From the NCBI GenBank assembly GCA_026421205.1, contig JAPKBM010000005.1, positions 25,754 to 89,753 of the forward strand: a DNA stretch of 64,000 bases. The letters run 5' to 3'. The translations under genes were made by a program, and so were the position numbers. Under the pieces are notes generated by a model. It had not been told where the DNA came from. It did no database searches and was given only the letters and a program-made list of their open reading frames with translations. Source of the DNA: Planctomycetota bacterium (GTDB lineage: Bacteria > Planctomycetota > UBA1135). Below, piece by piece: positions 19,380 to 29,332 of the stretch (position 1 is its first letter; each line of letters starts with the position of its first letter).

Positions 19380-19666
19380 GTCTTTTGTCTGACCACCAGC
19401 AAATATTAACCAAGCCCGTCTTGACTGAGAAGTCAACCACGGATCAGGAACGACTCAATGCGTATCGATTTGAGGTTGCCGGAGGTGCAAATAAGATTGA
19501 AATCCGTAATGCTGTGGAGGCTTTGTTTGAAGTGAAGGTTCTCAAAGTAAACACGATGGTCCGTCCTGGTAAAAACCGTCGTAGGGGAGCCAGTTACTTC
19601 CGGACTCCTTCTCGCAAAATTGCAATTATTCAATTGGCCGAGGGCCAGAAAATCGACCTGCTCTAG
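19376..19666 (+). CDS. rplW: 50S ribosomal protein L23
   Basis: 96 residues from ATG 19376; the longer track ORF would overlap rplD heavily and lacks homology. Contains KPVLTEKSTTDQERLNAYRFEVAGGANKIEIRNAVEALFEVKVLKVNT, the standard fold, and PGKNRRRG in the rRNA loop. It surrounds the tunnel exit and docks trigger factor and SRP. Confidence 0.95.
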   Translation: MSLLSDHQQILTKPVLTEKSTTDQERLNAYRFEVAGGANKIEIRNAVEALFEVKVLKVNTMVRPGKNRRRGASYFRTPSRKIAIIQLAEGQKIDLL

Positions 19667-19684
19667 GGCAGGTGGAGGCATATT

Positions 19685-20518
19685 ATGGGCATTAAGTACT
19701 ACAAGCCAACCTCTCCCGGTCGTCGGGGAGGTTCCATCTTGGATCGCGCTGAATTGACGCGGCAAACCCCAGAGAAGAGCCTTTTGGCACCTTTGAAGAA
19801 AACGGGTGGGCGCAATAATCTAGGGCGTATCACCTGTCGCCATCACGGTGGAGGCGCAAAGCGTCGTTATCGCGTGATTGACTTTAAGCGCCTCAAGGAT
19901 GGCGTTCCTGCCAAAGTGGCTCATATTGAGTATGACCCTAACCGAAGCGCCTATATTGCCCTTCTTCACTACGTAGACGGGGCAAAATCGTACATCGTGT
20001 GGCCAAAAGGCCTTTCCCAGGGAGACACCGTGATGTCTGGCCCTGATGCAGAGCCCAAACTTGGATGTGCCATGGAACTTGGCCATATTCCTCTTGGGAT
20101 GGAAGTGCACAACATTGAGTTGCGTCAAGGCCAAGGAGCGAAAATGGCCCGGAGCGCGGGCGCCTCCGCACGTCTTGCTGCTCGAGAGGGTAGTTATGCA
20201 TTGCTCGTTCTCCCAAGTGGGGAATTGAGAAAGGTGCATACACGTTGTCGCGCAACGATTGGCGAGGTTGGAAACGCCGATCACAAGAACGTCAAGTTCG
20301 GGAAAGCAGGCCGACGTCGGCATTTGGGTTGGCGGCCAACAGTTCGTGGCGTGGCTATGTACCCAGCAGCTCACCCTCATGGAGGTGGTGAAGGCCGCAC
20401 CATGGGTAAGCACCCGGTCTCGCCGTGGGGTCAGCCTGCGAAAGGGCAAAAGACGCGTAATAAGCGTAAAACAACTAGCAGTTTCATTGTTCGCCGTCGC
20501 AAGACGGGCAAGAGGTAA
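19685..20518 (+). CDS. rplB: 50S ribosomal protein L2
   Basis: 277 residues, standard. Primary 23S rRNA-binding protein next to the peptidyl-transferase centre. Conserved [28 protein letters not shown] near the N-terminus and the loop [33 protein letters not shown] with the functionally important His. It is adjacent to rpsS with a three-base gap. Confidence 0.97.
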   Translation: MGIKYYKPTSPGRRGGSILDRAELTRQTPEKSLLAPLKKTGGRNNLGRITCRHHGGGAKRRYRVIDFKRLKDGVPAKVAHIEYDPNRSAYIALLHYVDGAKSYIVWPKGLSQGDTVMSGPDAEPKLGCAMELGHIPLGMEVHNIELRQGQGAKMARSAGASARLAAREGSYALLVLPSGELRKVHTRCRATIGEVGNADHKNVKFGKAGRRRHLGWRPTVRGVAMYPAAHPHGGGEGRTMGKHPVSPWGQPAKGQKTRNKRKTTSSFIVRRRKTGKR

Positions 20519-20521
20519 ATC

Positions 20522-20782
20522 ATGGGTCGTAGTCTTAAGAAAGGTCCTTGGATTGATCCCCGCATTCAGCGGAAGGTTGACAAGGCAATTGCCGATGGCA
20601 ATAAAATGCCCATTCAGACTTGGGCTCGTGCATCCACCATTACTCCGCAGTATGTCGGTATGACCTTTATGGTCCACAACGGGCGTGCCTTTACGAAGGT
20701 CTACGTGACGGATGACATGGTCGGACACCGTTTGGGCGAATTTTCCCCGACCCGGACTTTCCGTGGTCATGACAAGAAGTAG
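20522..20782 (+). CDS. rpsS: 30S ribosomal protein S19
   Basis: 86 residues; head protein contacting A-site t[22 protein letters not shown], then [51 protein letters not shown], all canonical. A GAGG lies before AAATCATG. Confidence 0.97.
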   Translation: MGRSLKKGPWIDPRIQRKVDKAIADGNKMPIQTWARASTITPQYVGMTFMVHNGRAFTKVYVTDDMVGHRLGEFSPTRTFRGHDKK

Positions 20783-20793
20783 GTTTGAGGATT

Positions 20794-21144
20794 ATGGAAT
20801 TCCGCGCTTCACACCGTTACGCACACATCTCCGCGAAAAAGGTTCGGCTTACGGCCAATCTTATTCGTGGATTGAATGTCAACCGTGCCTTGGAGGTTTT
20901 GTCCGTCACGACCACAAGAGGCTCCTCGATGTTTAATAAGGTGCTCCGCTCTGCTGTTGCCAACGCCAGTCAAAATGATGGTGTTGATGTGAACTCTTTG
21001 TTCGTGAGCGAGGCTCGCGTAGATGAAGGGCCGCTCATTCATGGCCGAGCGCGTTTCCGGCCAGGGGCTATGGGTAGAGCCATGCCCATCCGTCGGCGTA
21101 CTTCACACCTGAAACTTACGGTCACCGAACGGGAGGCCAACTAA
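20794..21144 (+). CDS. rplV: 50S ribosomal protein L22
   Basis: 116 residues from ATG 20794, preferred over the track's TTG 20785 because MEFRASHRYAHISAKKVRLTANLIRG starts where the family does. The tunnel beta-hairpin is DEGPLIHGRARFRPGAMGRAMPIRRRTSHLKLTVTE. Lies between rpsS and rpsC as in nearly all bacteria. Confidence 0.96.
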   Translation: MEFRASHRYAHISAKKVRLTANLIRGLNVNRALEVLSVTTTRGSSMFNKVLRSAVANASQNDGVDVNSLFVSEARVDEGPLIHGRARFRPGAMGRAMPIRRRTSHLKLTVTEREAN

Positions 21145-21146
21145 CC

Positions 21147-21779
21147 ATGGGACAAAAAATCCACCCTCTTGGTTTCCGCGTTGGCATTACCGAGCCCTGG
21201 CGTTCTCGCTGGTTTGCTCGTGGTAAGGATTACGGCGAGAAGCTTCTCACAGACCATAAGGTGCGCACTTTAATTAAAAAGCGTTTCCGGAAAGGGGTCA
21301 TTTCCCGTATTGATATTCAACAGCGCGGAAATCGTTTGACGATCCTCCTTTTCGCAACGCGGAAAGGTGAGGTCATCGGTCGGGGGTACGCTACGCGTGA
21401 CGCTCTCGTTTCCGATTTGGAGAATATGATCAACATGGAGGTCAAGCTAGATATCCAAGAAGTTGGTCATTGGGATTTGGATGCACAGACGGTGGCAGAA
21501 AATCTTGCCGGGGCTATTGAGCGAAGGGTGTCACCTCGTCACCAAATCAAGCGGATCATGGAAAACACAATGAATGCCGGTGCGCAAGGGGTGAAGATAC
21601 AGGTGAGTGGGCGCATTGATGGGAAAGAGATGAGTCGAACGATCAAGCAGCATATTGGTCGCATTCCTCTGCAAACCTTAGATGCGCGTTGTGAGTATGG
21701 TTTTTCAGAAGCGCAAACGACCTACGGGATTCTCGGCGTAAAAGTCTGGATTTATGCGGGTGAGACCGCTCGTTTATAG
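21147..21779 (+). CDS. rpsC: 30S ribosomal protein S3
   Basis: 210 residues. Starts [27 protein letters not shown] type II domain is in the first half, then [21 protein letters not shown] and the C-terminal [14 protein letters not shown]. Part of the mRNA entry helicase with S4 and S5. GGGAGG precedes CCAACTAACCATG. Confidence 0.97.
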   Translation: MGQKIHPLGFRVGITEPWRSRWFARGKDYGEKLLTDHKVRTLIKKRFRKGVISRIDIQQRGNRLTILLFATRKGEVIGRGYATRDALVSDLENMINMEVKLDIQEVGHWDLDAQTVAENLAGAIERRVSPRHQIKRIMENTMNAGAQGVKIQVSGRIDGKEMSRTIKQHIGRIPLQTLDARCEYGFSEAQTTYGILGVKVWIYAGETARL

Positions 21780-21790
21780 GAGTTTTTGCC

Positions 21791-22297
21791 ATGTTAATGC
21801 CAAAGAGGACCAAGTACCGAAAGACCCAGCGTGGAAAATTGAAGGGGACTTTCCGGTGTAAACTGAAGCAGGGGAAAGGCCCTGCTGCTCGAAACCTTCA
21901 TGGGCGGGGCTACCCCGTACTGAAGAAGGATCGTTGTACCGCGAAAGCAATGCGTGGCAACCGCGTCTCCTTCGGGGATTACGGACTTCAGGCACTCGAG
22001 TGGTGCTGGCTGAGTGCGCGCACGATTGAAGCTGGGCGTGTTGCCTGCAACCGTGCTGCGGGCGGCGGAAAAATATGGATTCGTATCTTCCCTCATAAGC
22101 CCGTGACCGCAAAGCCCCTTGAGGTTCGCATGGGTAACGGAAAAGGAGATGTTGACCGTTGGGTTGCCGTTGTAAAGCCAGGAACCGTGCTTTACGAAGT
22201 GGGTGGCGTAGAAGAGCCTATTGCTCGGAAGGCCTTTAATAGAGTGGCGCACAAAATGCCCGTTCGTTGTCGCATGATTACAAGAAAAACCATTTAG
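21791..22297 (+). CDS. rplP: 50S ribosomal protein L16 with an internal insertion
   Basis: 168 residues against the usual 136-144. Normal ends: [19 protein letters not shown] at the start and [24 protein letters not shown] later. Between GKLKG and [21 protein letters not shown] lie about 30 extra residues (basic, with two Cys: FRCKLK and KDRCTAK). The extra stretch is in frame and of normal composition, so it is not a sequencing artefact by eye. L16 organises the A-site region of the large subunit. AGGAG precedes the start. Confidence 0.93.
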   Translation: MLMPKRTKYRKTQRGKLKGTFRCKLKQGKGPAARNLHGRGYPVLKKDRCTAKAMRGNRVSFGDYGLQALEWCWLSARTIEAGRVACNRAAGGGKIWIRIFPHKPVTAKPLEVRMGNGKGDVDRWVAVVKPGTVLYEVGGVEEPIARKAFNRVAHKMPVRCRMITRKTI

Positions 22298-22306
22298 GAA
22301 TTGATC

Positions 22307-22519
22307 ATGAAAGCTAATGAAGTACGAGGGAAGGAAGATTCAGAACTTCTGTTTGAAATCAAAACTCTTGAAAAAGAACTTTTTGATATGCGTTTCCGTT
22401 CCATGACGGAGGGCATAGCAAATCCTGCTCGGATTAAGGCCCTGCGCCGGAATGTTGCACGAATGAAAACTATCCTTCAGGAGCGCCAATTAGGCGTCGC
22501 CGGTCAGGAGACTCGCTAA
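22307..22519 (+). CDS. rpmC: 50S ribosomal protein L29
   Basis: 70 residues from ATG 22307, preferred to the track's TTG 22301. Two-helix protein at the tunnel exit: KANEVRGKEDSELLFEIKTLEKELFDMRFRSMTEGIANPARIKALRRNVARMKTILQER. It is followed two bases later by rpsQ. Confidence 0.95.
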   Translation: MKANEVRGKEDSELLFEIKTLEKELFDMRFRSMTEGIANPARIKALRRNVARMKTILQERQLGVAGQETR

Positions 22520-22521
22520 TA

Positions 22522-22800
22522 ATGACAAATAACACTGAAACTCCCGGAACGCGAAAAAGCATGGAAGGCGTTGTTGTTTCCGCGAAACAGGACAAAACTA
22601 TTGTTGTGCGTGTAGAGCGCACGACAAAGCACTCGCTCTATCACAAGGTTTTGAGAAAGCGGAAAAACTATTACGTGCATGATGCGGAAAATCAAGCTGC
22701 CATGGGCGACAAAGTAAAGATCATGGGCACTCGTCCATTGAGCAAGTTGAAGCGTTGGCGTTTAGTTCAGGTCATCGTAAAAGCTGTTCAGGAGAATTAA
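22522..22800 (+). CDS. rpsQ: 30S ribosomal protein S17
   Basis: 92 residues; OB-fold protein binding 16S rRNA helices 7 and 11. Recognised by [70 protein letters not shown] ten-residue non-conserved N-terminus ([10 protein letters not shown]) precedes the core. Confidence 0.96.
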   Translation: MTNNTETPGTRKSMEGVVVSAKQDKTIVVRVERTTKHSLYHKVLRKRKNYYVHDAENQAAMGDKVKIMGTRPLSKLKRWRLVQVIVKAVQEN

Positions 22801-22801
22801 A

Positions 22802-23170
22802 ATGATTCAAATGCAAACCAAGCTCAAGGTCGCTGACAATAGCGGCGCCAAGGAGGTCAGGTGTATTAAAGTGCTCGGGGGCTCTAAGCGGCGATTTGCC
22901 GGACTTGGAGACCTTGTGGTTGCTTCAGTGCAAACGGCTCTCCCAGATTCTGAGATTAAAACGGGCCAAGTAGTTCGTGGCGTGATCGTTCGTACAAAGC
23001 AGCCTACGCGAAGAAAAGACGGATCTTATGTTCGTTTTGATGGCAATGCACTGGTTCTTGTGGATGGTGATGGGAACCCAAGGGGAACTCGCATTTTTGG
23101 TGCCGTCGCCAGAGAGTTGCGCCAGAATAATTTTATGAAAATTGTCTCATTGGCCCAGGAGGTTGTCTGA
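22802..23170 (+). CDS. rplN: 50S ribosomal protein L14
   Basis: 122 residues, normal. [43 protein letters not shown], and the C-terminal [27 protein letters not shown], are diagnostic. Forms the intersubunit bridge and binds the silencing factor RsfS in other bacteria. The stop overlaps the rplX start (TGATG). Confidence 0.97.
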   Translation: MIQMQTKLKVADNSGAKEVRCIKVLGGSKRRFAGLGDLVVASVQTALPDSEIKTGQVVRGVIVRTKQPTRRKDGSYVRFDGNALVLVDGDGNPRGTRIFGAVARELRQNNFMKIVSLAQEVV

Positions 23171-23481
23171 TGGCTTTGAAAATCAATGATGAAGTTGTTG
23201 TGACTTCTGGTAATCACAAAGGACAACGGGGAAAGGTCATGAAGATCAATGGTGTAACCCAGCGGGTTACCGTAGAAGGCGTCAATATGCGCGTTCAATT
23301 CCTTCGTAAAACGCAGGAAAACCCACAGGGTGGAGAGGTGGAAAGGGAAACCCCGCTTCATGTCTCAAGCCTTCTTCTTTGGAGCGAGAAAGCGGGCAAA
23401 GGTGTCCGGGTTCGCGTGAAAAAGGTGGGTGACTCAAAAGTTCGTGTCGGTATTCCTTGCGGCACACATTTCGACTCATAA
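23170..23481 (+). CDS. rplX: 50S ribosomal protein L24
   Basis: 103 residues with an N-terminal KOW motif: INDEVVVTSGNHKGQRGKVMKINGVTQRVTVEGVNM. An early assembly protein of the large subunit. The C-terminal part lacks the two-Cys zinc motif found in some L24 proteins. Start overlaps the rplN stop. Confidence 0.94.
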   Translation: MALKINDEVVVTSGNHKGQRGKVMKINGVTQRVTVEGVNMRVQFLRKTQENPQGGEVERETPLHVSSLLLWSEKAGKGVRVRVKKVGDSKVRVGIPCGTHFDS

Positions 23482-23483
23482 TC

Positions 23484-24032
23484 ATGTCACGTCTCCTCGA
23501 AACTTATAATACAACGGTCGTTCCAGCATTGAACGAGCGTTTTTCATACGGAAATCCCATGCAAGTGCCTGTCATTATGAAAGTAGTGGTGAGTATGGGT
23601 GTGGGCAAAGCCGTGGACAACAAATCTCATGTTGAATCTGCCGCAAAAGATTTGACGCGTATTGTGGGCCAAAAGGTCAAAATCACAAAGGCGCGAAAGT
23701 CAATTGCAAACTTCCGGTTAAGGGAGGATCTCCCTATCGGTTGTATGGCAACACTCCGTGGTGATCGAATGTATGAGTTTATGGATAGGCTTATTTCCGT
23801 CGTCCTTCCTCGTATTCGAGATTTCCGTGGACTAAAGGACAATTTTGACGGCCAGGGTAATTTCAGCCTCGGTTTGACTGAGCAGTCGTTGTTCCCTGAG
23901 ATTAGTTTAGATCAAGTCGAATTCCAACAGGGGATGAATATCACTGTTGTAACCACAGCCCGAACTGATGAAGAGGGCCGTGCTCTCCTTGAGGGTTTTG
24001 GCTTTCCTTTCCGTAAAAGGGGGAATGAATAA
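23484..24032 (+). CDS. rplE: 50S ribosomal protein L5
   Basis: 182 residues from ATG 23484, because the track's longer start overlaps rplX. Binds 5S rRNA. Contains [66 protein letters not shown] and a canonical C-terminus. TCATAATCATG carries no Shine-Dalgarno. The stop overlaps rpsN. Confidence 0.96.
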   Translation: MSRLLETYNTTVVPALNERFSYGNPMQVPVIMKVVVSMGVGKAVDNKSHVESAAKDLTRIVGQKVKITKARKSIANFRLREDLPIGCMATLRGDRMYEFMDRLISVVLPRIRDFRGLKDNFDGQGNFSLGLTEQSLFPEISLDQVEFQQGMNITVVTTARTDEEGRALLEGFGFPFRKRGNE

Positions 24033-24337
24033 TGGCAAAGACAAGCGCCATCCATCGTGAATTGAAGCGGCAAAAAATTGCTGCACGTTACGCAGAGCGT
24101 CGCAATGAGCTCATCAAAGTCATTAAAGACGCAAACGCTACGCTTGAAGAAAAGGCAAATGCTTACAAGCGCATTTCAAAAATGCCACGTGATGCCAGCC
24201 CAGTGCGTCTGCATAACCGTTGTTCCATCACAGGACGCCCTAAGGGCTACTACCGCAAGTTTGGAGTTTCTCGGCTTGTTTTTCGTCGTTTGGCCCATCA
24301 AGGCCAACTCCCCGGTGTTCGCAAGGCCTCTTGGTAG
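24032..24337 (+). CDS. rpsN: 30S ribosomal protein S14 (long, zinc-free form)
   Basis: 101 residues. This is the E. coli-like C-minus form: the two CxxC pairs of the short zinc form are absent and the C-terminus reads [44 protein letters not shown]33 and L36 in this window keep zinc sites, so the organism has mixed types. ATG overlaps the rplE stop. Confidence 0.97.
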   Translation: MAKTSAIHRELKRQKIAARYAERRNELIKVIKDANATLEEKANAYKRISKMPRDASPVRLHNRCSITGRPKGYYRKFGVSRLVFRRLAHQGQLPGVRKASW

Positions 24338-24349
24338 GAGATTGATTTT

Positions 24350-24751
24350 ATGACAATGACAGATCCCATTGCCGACATGCTGACACGAATCCGTAACAGC
24401 ATCATGGTCGGAAAAACAGAAGTCTCGATGCCGACTTCCCGCTTAAAGTCCAATATTGCTTTGGTCTTGAAGGACGAAGGTTTCATCCAAACCGTAGAGT
24501 CCGTTTCTGTAGACGGCCCTCGGGATAACCTCCGGATTGAGTTGAAATATACTCAAGACGGAGAATCGGTGATTCATGAATTGAGCCGCATTTCCAAGCC
24601 AGGTTGTCGCGTATATGCGGGTGCTTCAGAGGCCCCCGTCGTACGTAACGGTCTTGGCGTTTCCATTCTCTCTACCTCAAAGGGTGTCATGAGTGGCCGA
24701 AAGGCTGCTGAGCTCGGCGTCGGTGGAGAAGTTCTCTGTACCGTTTTCTAG
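24350..24751 (+). CDS. rpsH: 30S ribosomal protein S8
   Basis: 133 residues. [30 protein letters not shown] at the start and [33 protein letters not shown] at the end are family signatures. In E. coli S8 represses the spc operon at the rplE start; no obvious S8-site copy is seen before rplE here. GGAG lies before the start. Confidence 0.97.
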   Translation: MTMTDPIADMLTRIRNSIMVGKTEVSMPTSRLKSNIALVLKDEGFIQTVESVSVDGPRDNLRIELKYTQDGESVIHELSRISKPGCRVYAGASEAPVVRNGLGVSILSTSKGVMSGRKAAELGVGGEVLCTVF

Positions 24752-24761
24752 GAGAAAATTA

Positions 24762-25304
24762 ATGTCAAGAATTGGAAATACTCCTGTTGCCGTTCCAAGT
24801 GGGGTGACCGTTACACCTGGCCCATCTTCTGTTGAAGTGAAGGGTCCAAAGGGGGCGTTGACGTTTCCGTTGTTTACGGAGATATCTGTCTCGGTGGAAA
24901 ATGATGTCGTCACCGTTGCTCGGTCTGGCTCTGGCTCTGTGAAACAAGCCGCAGCGTTTCATGGCCTAGTGCGTGCGCATATTCAGAACATGGTTCTTGG
25001 TGTCACCGAGGGCTACACCAAGGCACTCGAAATTCATGGTACTGGTTGGAATGCAAAGCCGAAGGGGCAAGGTATTGAGATGCAGATTGGCTTTTGTCAT
25101 CTCGTTGAATGCCATCCACCGGAAGGCGTTTCGGTAGAACTCATTAGTCCCACGGAAATAAAAATTAGTGGCATCGACAAGCAACAAGTCGGCCAATTTG
25201 CCGCCAATATTCGTGCTGTCCGCCCCCCAGAGCCTTACAACGGTAAGGGAATCCGATACCAAGACGAACACGTTCGTCGCAAAGCCGGTAAGGCCCTCGC
25301 ATAA
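24762..25304 (+). CDS. rplF: 50S ribosomal protein L6
   Basis: 180 residues from ATG 24762; the track's extended start overlaps rpsH. MSRIGNTPVAVPSGVTVTPGPSSVEVKGPKG, and the C-terminal PEPYNGKGIRYQDEHVRRKAGKA. Located near the sarcin-ricin loop. Strong AGGAGAAAATTA upstream. Confidence 0.96.
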   Translation: MSRIGNTPVAVPSGVTVTPGPSSVEVKGPKGALTFPLFTEISVSVENDVVTVARSGSGSVKQAAAFHGLVRAHIQNMVLGVTEGYTKALEIHGTGWNAKPKGQGIEMQIGFCHLVECHPPEGVSVELISPTEIKISGIDKQQVGQFAANIRAVRPPEPYNGKGIRYQDEHVRRKAGKALA

Positions 25305-25307
25305 GAA

Positions 25308-25682
25308 ATGGATCATCTACAACAAAAAAAGAAATGGAAAATGCGTTTGCGCAAGCAACGCGGAATCCGTCGTCGCTTGCAGGCCGCAGGAGGTCACCCT
25401 CGTTTGAGTGTGTTCCGAAGCTCAAAAAATATTTCTGTGCAACTCATCGATGATTCTAAGAGTCTTACTTTGGCGGCTGCATCGACCCTTGAATCTGCCC
25501 TGCAGGACCAGATGTCTGGGAAAACCAAAACGGAGCGCGCAACCATCATTGGTTCAACCATTGCAGAGCGCGCAAAGGCTGCGGGCGTCGAAAAGGTGCT
25601 TTTTGACCGTGGTCGTTTCCTTTTTCACGGCAGAGTGAAAGCTTTAGCCGAAGCCGCACGTGAGGGCGGCCTTAAATTCTAA
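25308..25682 (+). CDS. rplR: 50S ribosomal protein L18
   Basis: 124 residues. 5S rRNA-binding protein: basic N-terminus [43 protein letters not shown], then [31 protein letters not shown]. The expected Tyr and His residues of the FDRGGYxYHGRVKAL motif are partly replaced (RFLFHGRV). Confidence 0.95.
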   Translation: MDHLQQKKKWKMRLRKQRGIRRRLQAAGGHPRLSVFRSSKNISVQLIDDSKSLTLAAASTLESALQDQMSGKTKTERATIIGSTIAERAKAAGVEKVLFDRGRFLFHGRVKALAEAAREGGLKF

Positions 25683-25684
25683 GC

Positions 25685-26197
25685 ATGACAAAATTGCAAT
25701 TTGAATTCCTGGATCGGCACCAAGCCGACGCACTAGGCGAGCTGAAGGAAGAGCGCGTGAAAGTTAACCGGACTGCAAAAGTAGTCAAAGGTGGCCGACG
25801 CTTTGCTTTTTCTGCCTTGACCGTTGTTGGCAATCAGAGTGGTGTTGTGGGCTATGGCTTTGGCAAAGCAAAGGATATCCCAAGCGCCATGCAAAAAGCA
25901 TTCAAGGATGGCCGAAAGCACTTGATTCGTGTTCCTCGCGTGGGGACTTCTATTCCTCATGAAATTGAGGGAGAGTTTTGCTCTTCTCACGTGCGGCTCA
26001 TTCCCGCATCCCCAGGAACGGGAATTATTGCAGGTGGAACGGTCCGTGCGGTTCTCGAACTTGCTGGTGTGAAGGACGTTTTGACAAAGTCCTACGGATC
26101 GAATAACCCAATCAACCTGGTGAAAGCCACGATGGCAGGCTTGGCACAATTACGGACGAAAGAGATGGTCTCTGAAGCCCGAGGAGTAGAACTCTAA
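25685..26197 (+). CDS. rpsE: 30S ribosomal protein S5
   Basis: 170 residues. Double-stranded-RNA-binding-like N domain with [41 protein letters not shown], then the S5 C domain [47 protein letters not shown]. Helps mRNA unwinding and accuracy. The TAATG overlap joins it directly to rplO: rpmD (L30), usually between them, is absent. Confidence 0.97.
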   Translation: MTKLQFEFLDRHQADALGELKEERVKVNRTAKVVKGGRRFAFSALTVVGNQSGVVGYGFGKAKDIPSAMQKAFKDGRKHLIRVPRVGTSIPHEIEGEFCSSHVRLIPASPGTGIIAGGTVRAVLELAGVKDVLTKSYGSNNPINLVKATMAGLAQLRTKEMVSEARGVEL

Positions 26198-26643
26198 TGC
26201 AGATTCATGATGTAACCGCAAAAGGCGTTAAATATAAAAACCGCAAACGTGTTGGTCGGGGTCAAGGCTCTGGGACCGGAAAGACTGCGGGTCGTGGCCA
26301 CAAAGGGCAGCGCTCTCGGTCTGGTGACAATCCACGCCTCGGGTCAGAGGGGGGGCAGATGCCTCTCTATCGCCGGATGCCAAAACGTGGATTTACCAAT
26401 GCTCGCTTCAAGAAGCATTACACGTTGGTGAATGTTGAAGTTCTGAACTCCTTTGAAGAAGGATCTGAAGTGACACTAGAGAGCGTATTGAGTCGTGGCC
26501 TCGGTCGGAAGACGGGTGACATGTTGAAGGTTCTAGGGTCCGGAGAAATCACGGCGAAGTTGACGGTAAAGGCGCACAAGTTCTCGGCCACGGCTTCCGC
26601 AAAAATTGAAGCTGCGGGCGGAACGGTCGAACTGATTCAGTGA
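26197..26643 (+). CDS. rplO: 50S ribosomal protein L15
   Basis: 148 residues. KNRKRVGRGQGSGTGKTAGRGHKGQRSRSG and a Leu/Val-rich C-terminal domain. Late-assembly protein. Its start shares bases with the rpsE stop, confirming that no L30 gene lies between. Confidence 0.96.
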   Translation: MQIHDVTAKGVKYKNRKRVGRGQGSGTGKTAGRGHKGQRSRSGDNPRLGSEGGQMPLYRRMPKRGFTNARFKKHYTLVNVEVLNSFEEGSEVTLESVLSRGLGRKTGDMLKVLGSGEITAKLTVKAHKFSATASAKIEAAGGTVELIQ

Positions 26644-26647
26644 ATTC

Positions 26648-27964
26648 ATGATTCAAGCTCTCAACATCTTCCGGATTCCTGAGTTACGTAGCCGTATCGG
26701 GGTTACGTTCTTATTGCTTTTTGTCTATCGCCTTGGGTTCCAAGTGCCACTTCCAGGAGTAAATCTAGAGGGAATTCGTACGGCGTCAGAGAAGATTGCG
26801 GGAAGCTCCATGGGGGGGTTGTTTGGCATTATGAATGCCTTTACAGGTGCAGGAATTGGTCAGGCGGCACTCTTCTCCTTGGGGGTGATGCCTTACATTT
26901 CGGCATCCATTATTTTTAGTCTTCTCGTTAAAGTAGTTCCTACTTTAGAGGCGTTGTCCAAAGAAGGTGCTGCAGGTCAGAAAAAAATTGGGCAGTTGAC
27001 CCGTTTGGCGACGATTCCTATTTGTATCCTTCAGGCCTTTTTCATTCTATACGGGGTAATCTACAATCCGGCATACGGCTTGCTTCAAGGTGAAGCATCC
27101 TTCCTTTACGGGCTTTCCGTGATCGTTGCTTTAACGGCCGGAACGGTTTTCATCATGTGGCTTGGTGAACAAATTACGGAACACGGCATTGGAAATGGTG
27201 TTTCCATCATCATTATGTGTGGAATCATTTCGGCAATGCCTACTGCGATGCAGTCGATGATGTCAGTTGCTGAAAATGCACATCAGCTTGCAGTGACTTT
27301 AATGGCAATGTGGGCGTTGACCGTCCTGGTCGTAGTTTACATCACAAAGGGCCAAAGGCGCATTCCCATTCATCAAGCAAAGCTCATGCGGGGCCGAAAG
27401 GTCATGGGTGGCAGTAAGCATTATCTTCCGCTACGGGTGAATCAGGCAGGAGTGATGCCTATTATCTTTGCTTCAGCTTTGTTTATTGTCCCAAGCATTC
27501 TTGGAACCGCCCCCGGCTTTCAGTGGCTCGGGAATTTGTTTGGTTCCCCTGGTTTTGTTTACATAACGACCTATACCGTTTTGATTTTCTTTTTCTCTTT
27601 CTTTTGGGTTCGACTCATGTTTCAGCCGGCTGAAATCGCGGATAATTTGAAAGAGCATGGATCGTTTATTCCGGGCATCCGCCCCGGGAAAGCAACTGCG
27701 GAGTACCTCGGTTTTGTATTGAACCGCATCACCTTAGCCGGTTCAGCTTTCCTGACGATTATTGCAATCTTGCCTACCATGGTGACTTCCAACCTCCATG
27801 TCCCCTTGATGGTCTCTTACTTCCTTGGAGGCACCTCCATCTTAATTGTGGTGGGTGTTGCTCTCGACATGGTGGACCGTCTGAACTCCCATCTTCTTAT
27901 GAGAAACTATGAGGGCTTCATGAAGAAGGGTGGGTCCGGATGGGCGCAGCGGAAGGGCTCATGA
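26648..27964 (+). CDS. secY: Preprotein translocase subunit SecY
   Basis: 438 residues with ten hydrophobic segments spread over the length. Forms the protein-conducting channel. Signatures include PELRSRIGVTFLLLFVYRLGFQVPLPGVN at the start, SLGVMPYISASIIFSLL, and the basic cytoplasmic loop QRRIPIHQAKLMRGRKVMGGSKHYLPLRVNQAGVMPIIFASAL. The stop overlaps adk as ATGA. Confidence 0.97.
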   Translation: MIQALNIFRIPELRSRIGVTFLLLFVYRLGFQVPLPGVNLEGIRTASEKIAGSSMGGLFGIMNAFTGAGIGQAALFSLGVMPYISASIIFSLLVKVVPTLEALSKEGAAGQKKIGQLTRLATIPICILQAFFILYGVIYNPAYGLLQGEASFLYGLSVIVALTAGTVFIMWLGEQITEHGIGNGVSIIIMCGIISAMPTAMQSMMSVAENAHQLAVTLMAMWALTVLVVVYITKGQRRIPIHQAKLMRGRKVMGGSKHYLPLRVNQAGVMPIIFASALFIVPSILGTAPGFQWLGNLFGSPGFVYITTYTVLIFFFSFFWVRLMFQPAEIADNLKEHGSFIPGIRPGKATAEYLGFVLNRITLAGSAFLTIIAILPTMVTSNLHVPLMVSYFLGGTSILIVVGVALDMVDRLNSHLLMRNYEGFMKKGGSGWAQRKGS

Positions 27965-28536
27965 TAGTTATTCTTTTAGGACCTCCGGGAGTCGGTAAAG
28001 GCACCCAGGCTGCTATGGCAGCAGAGGCCCATGGATGGCTGCATCTCTCCACCGGAGACCTCCTGCGTGCTCAAGTGGCCCAAAAGACGGATATCGGCCT
28101 GCAGGCAGATCAGTATATGTCCAAAGGTGACTTGGTCCCTGATGTGCTCATGGTGGAAATGGTGGCCCAACACCTAACAGACGTGAGCTCTGAGGTCGTC
28201 GTTCTTTTGGACGGCTTTCCCAGGACAATTGCTCAGGCAGAAGCACTCTCTGAGAAAGCCCCTGGCGGCTCGATTGCCCTTTCGTTATACTTCAGGGCTT
28301 CCAACTCGGAACTTTCCTCTCGTTTGACAGGAAGAGGAAGAGCGGATGATACGGAGGAAGTTGTGGCACATCGCTTGAAGGTGTATCACGAAACGACCTC
28401 ACCTCTGATTTCTTGGTACCAAGAAAAAGGAATACTTGTCGAGATTGATGCCAATCGAGACATCGCGTCCATTCAAACGGATTTTGCCCATGCGGTAGAC
28501 TCTACTTTGAAAGGGTTCTCTCAAATCACTGGGTAA
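27961..28536 (+). CDS. adk: Adenylate kinase (short-lid form)
   Basis: 191 residues from ATG 27961, overlapping the secY stop. Interconverts ATP + AMP and two ADP. P-loop [10 protein letters not shown] (7-16), AMP-binding STGDLLR, DGFPRT, and [19 protein letters not shown]. The lid is the short type without zinc Cys. Methionine aminopeptidase (map), often next to adk here, is absent. Confidence 0.96.
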   Translation: MIVILLGPPGVGKGTQAAMAAEAHGWLHLSTGDLLRAQVAQKTDIGLQADQYMSKGDLVPDVLMVEMVAQHLTDVSSEVVVLLDGFPRTIAQAEALSEKAPGGSIALSLYFRASNSELSSRLTGRGRADDTEEVVAHRLKVYHETTSPLISWYQEKGILVEIDANRDIASIQTDFAHAVDSTLKGFSQITG

Positions 28537-28538
28537 TC

Positions 28539-28793
28539 ATGGCTAAAGAAGAGCCCATTACTTTGAAGGCCGTTGTGCGGGAATCCCTCCCAAACGCGAA
28601 TTTCTTAGTCGAACTCGAAAATAGCCAAGTTGTACTCGCACACATCTCCGGAAGAATGAGAAAACACTACATTCGCATTACTCCCGGCGACACCATTACA
28701 GTAGAAATGTCCCCTTACGACCTAACTCGTTGCCGCATCGTTTACCGCGGCGAAAGGCGCCCTCGGCGTCAACCAGGTCCACGGCGACGCTAA
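28539..28793 (+). CDS. infA: Translation initiation factor IF-1
   Basis: 84 residues against the usual 72. The OB-fold core is intact ([58 protein letters not shown]), followed by a basic tail [14 protein letters not shown] of about 14 residues. Blocks the A site during initiation. AATCATG start context. Confidence 0.95.
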   Translation: MAKEEPITLKAVVRESLPNANFLVELENSQVVLAHISGRMRKHYIRITPGDTITVEMSPYDLTRCRIVYRGERRPRRQPGPRRR

Positions 28794-28819
28794 CCCAATT
28801 ACCAAGACCAGGAAATCTC

Positions 28820-28936
28820 ATGAAAGTTCGTGCAAGTGTTCGCCGCATCTGCGAGTCATGTAAAGTCATTCGACGCCACGGAGTCGTGCGCGTGATTTGT
28901 ACTCGAGATCCTCGTCATAAACAACGCCAAGGCTAA
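28820..28936 (+). CDS. rpmJ: 50S ribosomal protein L36
   Basis: 38 residues, too short for the track's own start. [38 protein letters not shown] has the three-Cys, one-His zinc site (CESC, C, H) of the primary L36. AGGA lies ten bases upstream of ATG. Position between infA and rpsM is standard. Confidence 0.96.
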   Translation: MKVRASVRRICESCKVIRRHGVVRVICTRDPRHKQRQG

Positions 28937-28944
28937 TTCAAATT

Positions 28945-29328
28945 ATGCCACGTATTGCTGGAGTCGACATCCCCGCTGATAAGCGGACCATTGTTTCACT
29001 GACGTATATCTTCGGTGTCGGGAATACCCGTGCCAAGGATCTTTGTGAGGCCCTTTCTCTTGATCCAGATAAGCGCGCTAAGGAGATTTCCGATGAGGAA
29101 CTGACGGCTATTGCCGCTTATTTGAGTTCTCAATACCCTGTTGAGGGTGATCTTCGTAGGAACAATATCCAAGACATCAACCGTCTTCGTGACATTGCGT
29201 GCTATCGTGGAATCCGCCATCGCCGTGGACTTCCATGCCGTGGGCAGAGAACGAAAACGAATGCCCGAGGTCGCAAGGGCACCAAGAAAACAGTTGCGGG
29301 TAAGAAATCCGTAAAATCATTGAAGTAA
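28945..29328 (+). CDS. rpsM: 30S ribosomal protein S13
   Basis: 127 residues. [35 protein letters not shown] at the start (helix-two-turn-helix) and the basic tail [31 protein letters not shown], which contacts P-site tRNA. First gene of the alpha-type segment. Confidence 0.97.
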   Translation: MPRIAGVDIPADKRTIVSLTYIFGVGNTRAKDLCEALSLDPDKRAKEISDEELTAIAAYLSSQYPVEGDLRRNNIQDINRLRDIACYRGIRHRRGLPCRGQRTKTNARGRKGTKKTVAGKKSVKSLK

Positions 29329-29332
29329 TCTC

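Noticed and set aside
19820-20770. 316-codon minus-strand ORF opposite rplB-rpsS
   Set aside because: It spans two well-conserved ribosomal genes and reads as low-quality Cys/His/Arg text without any domain.
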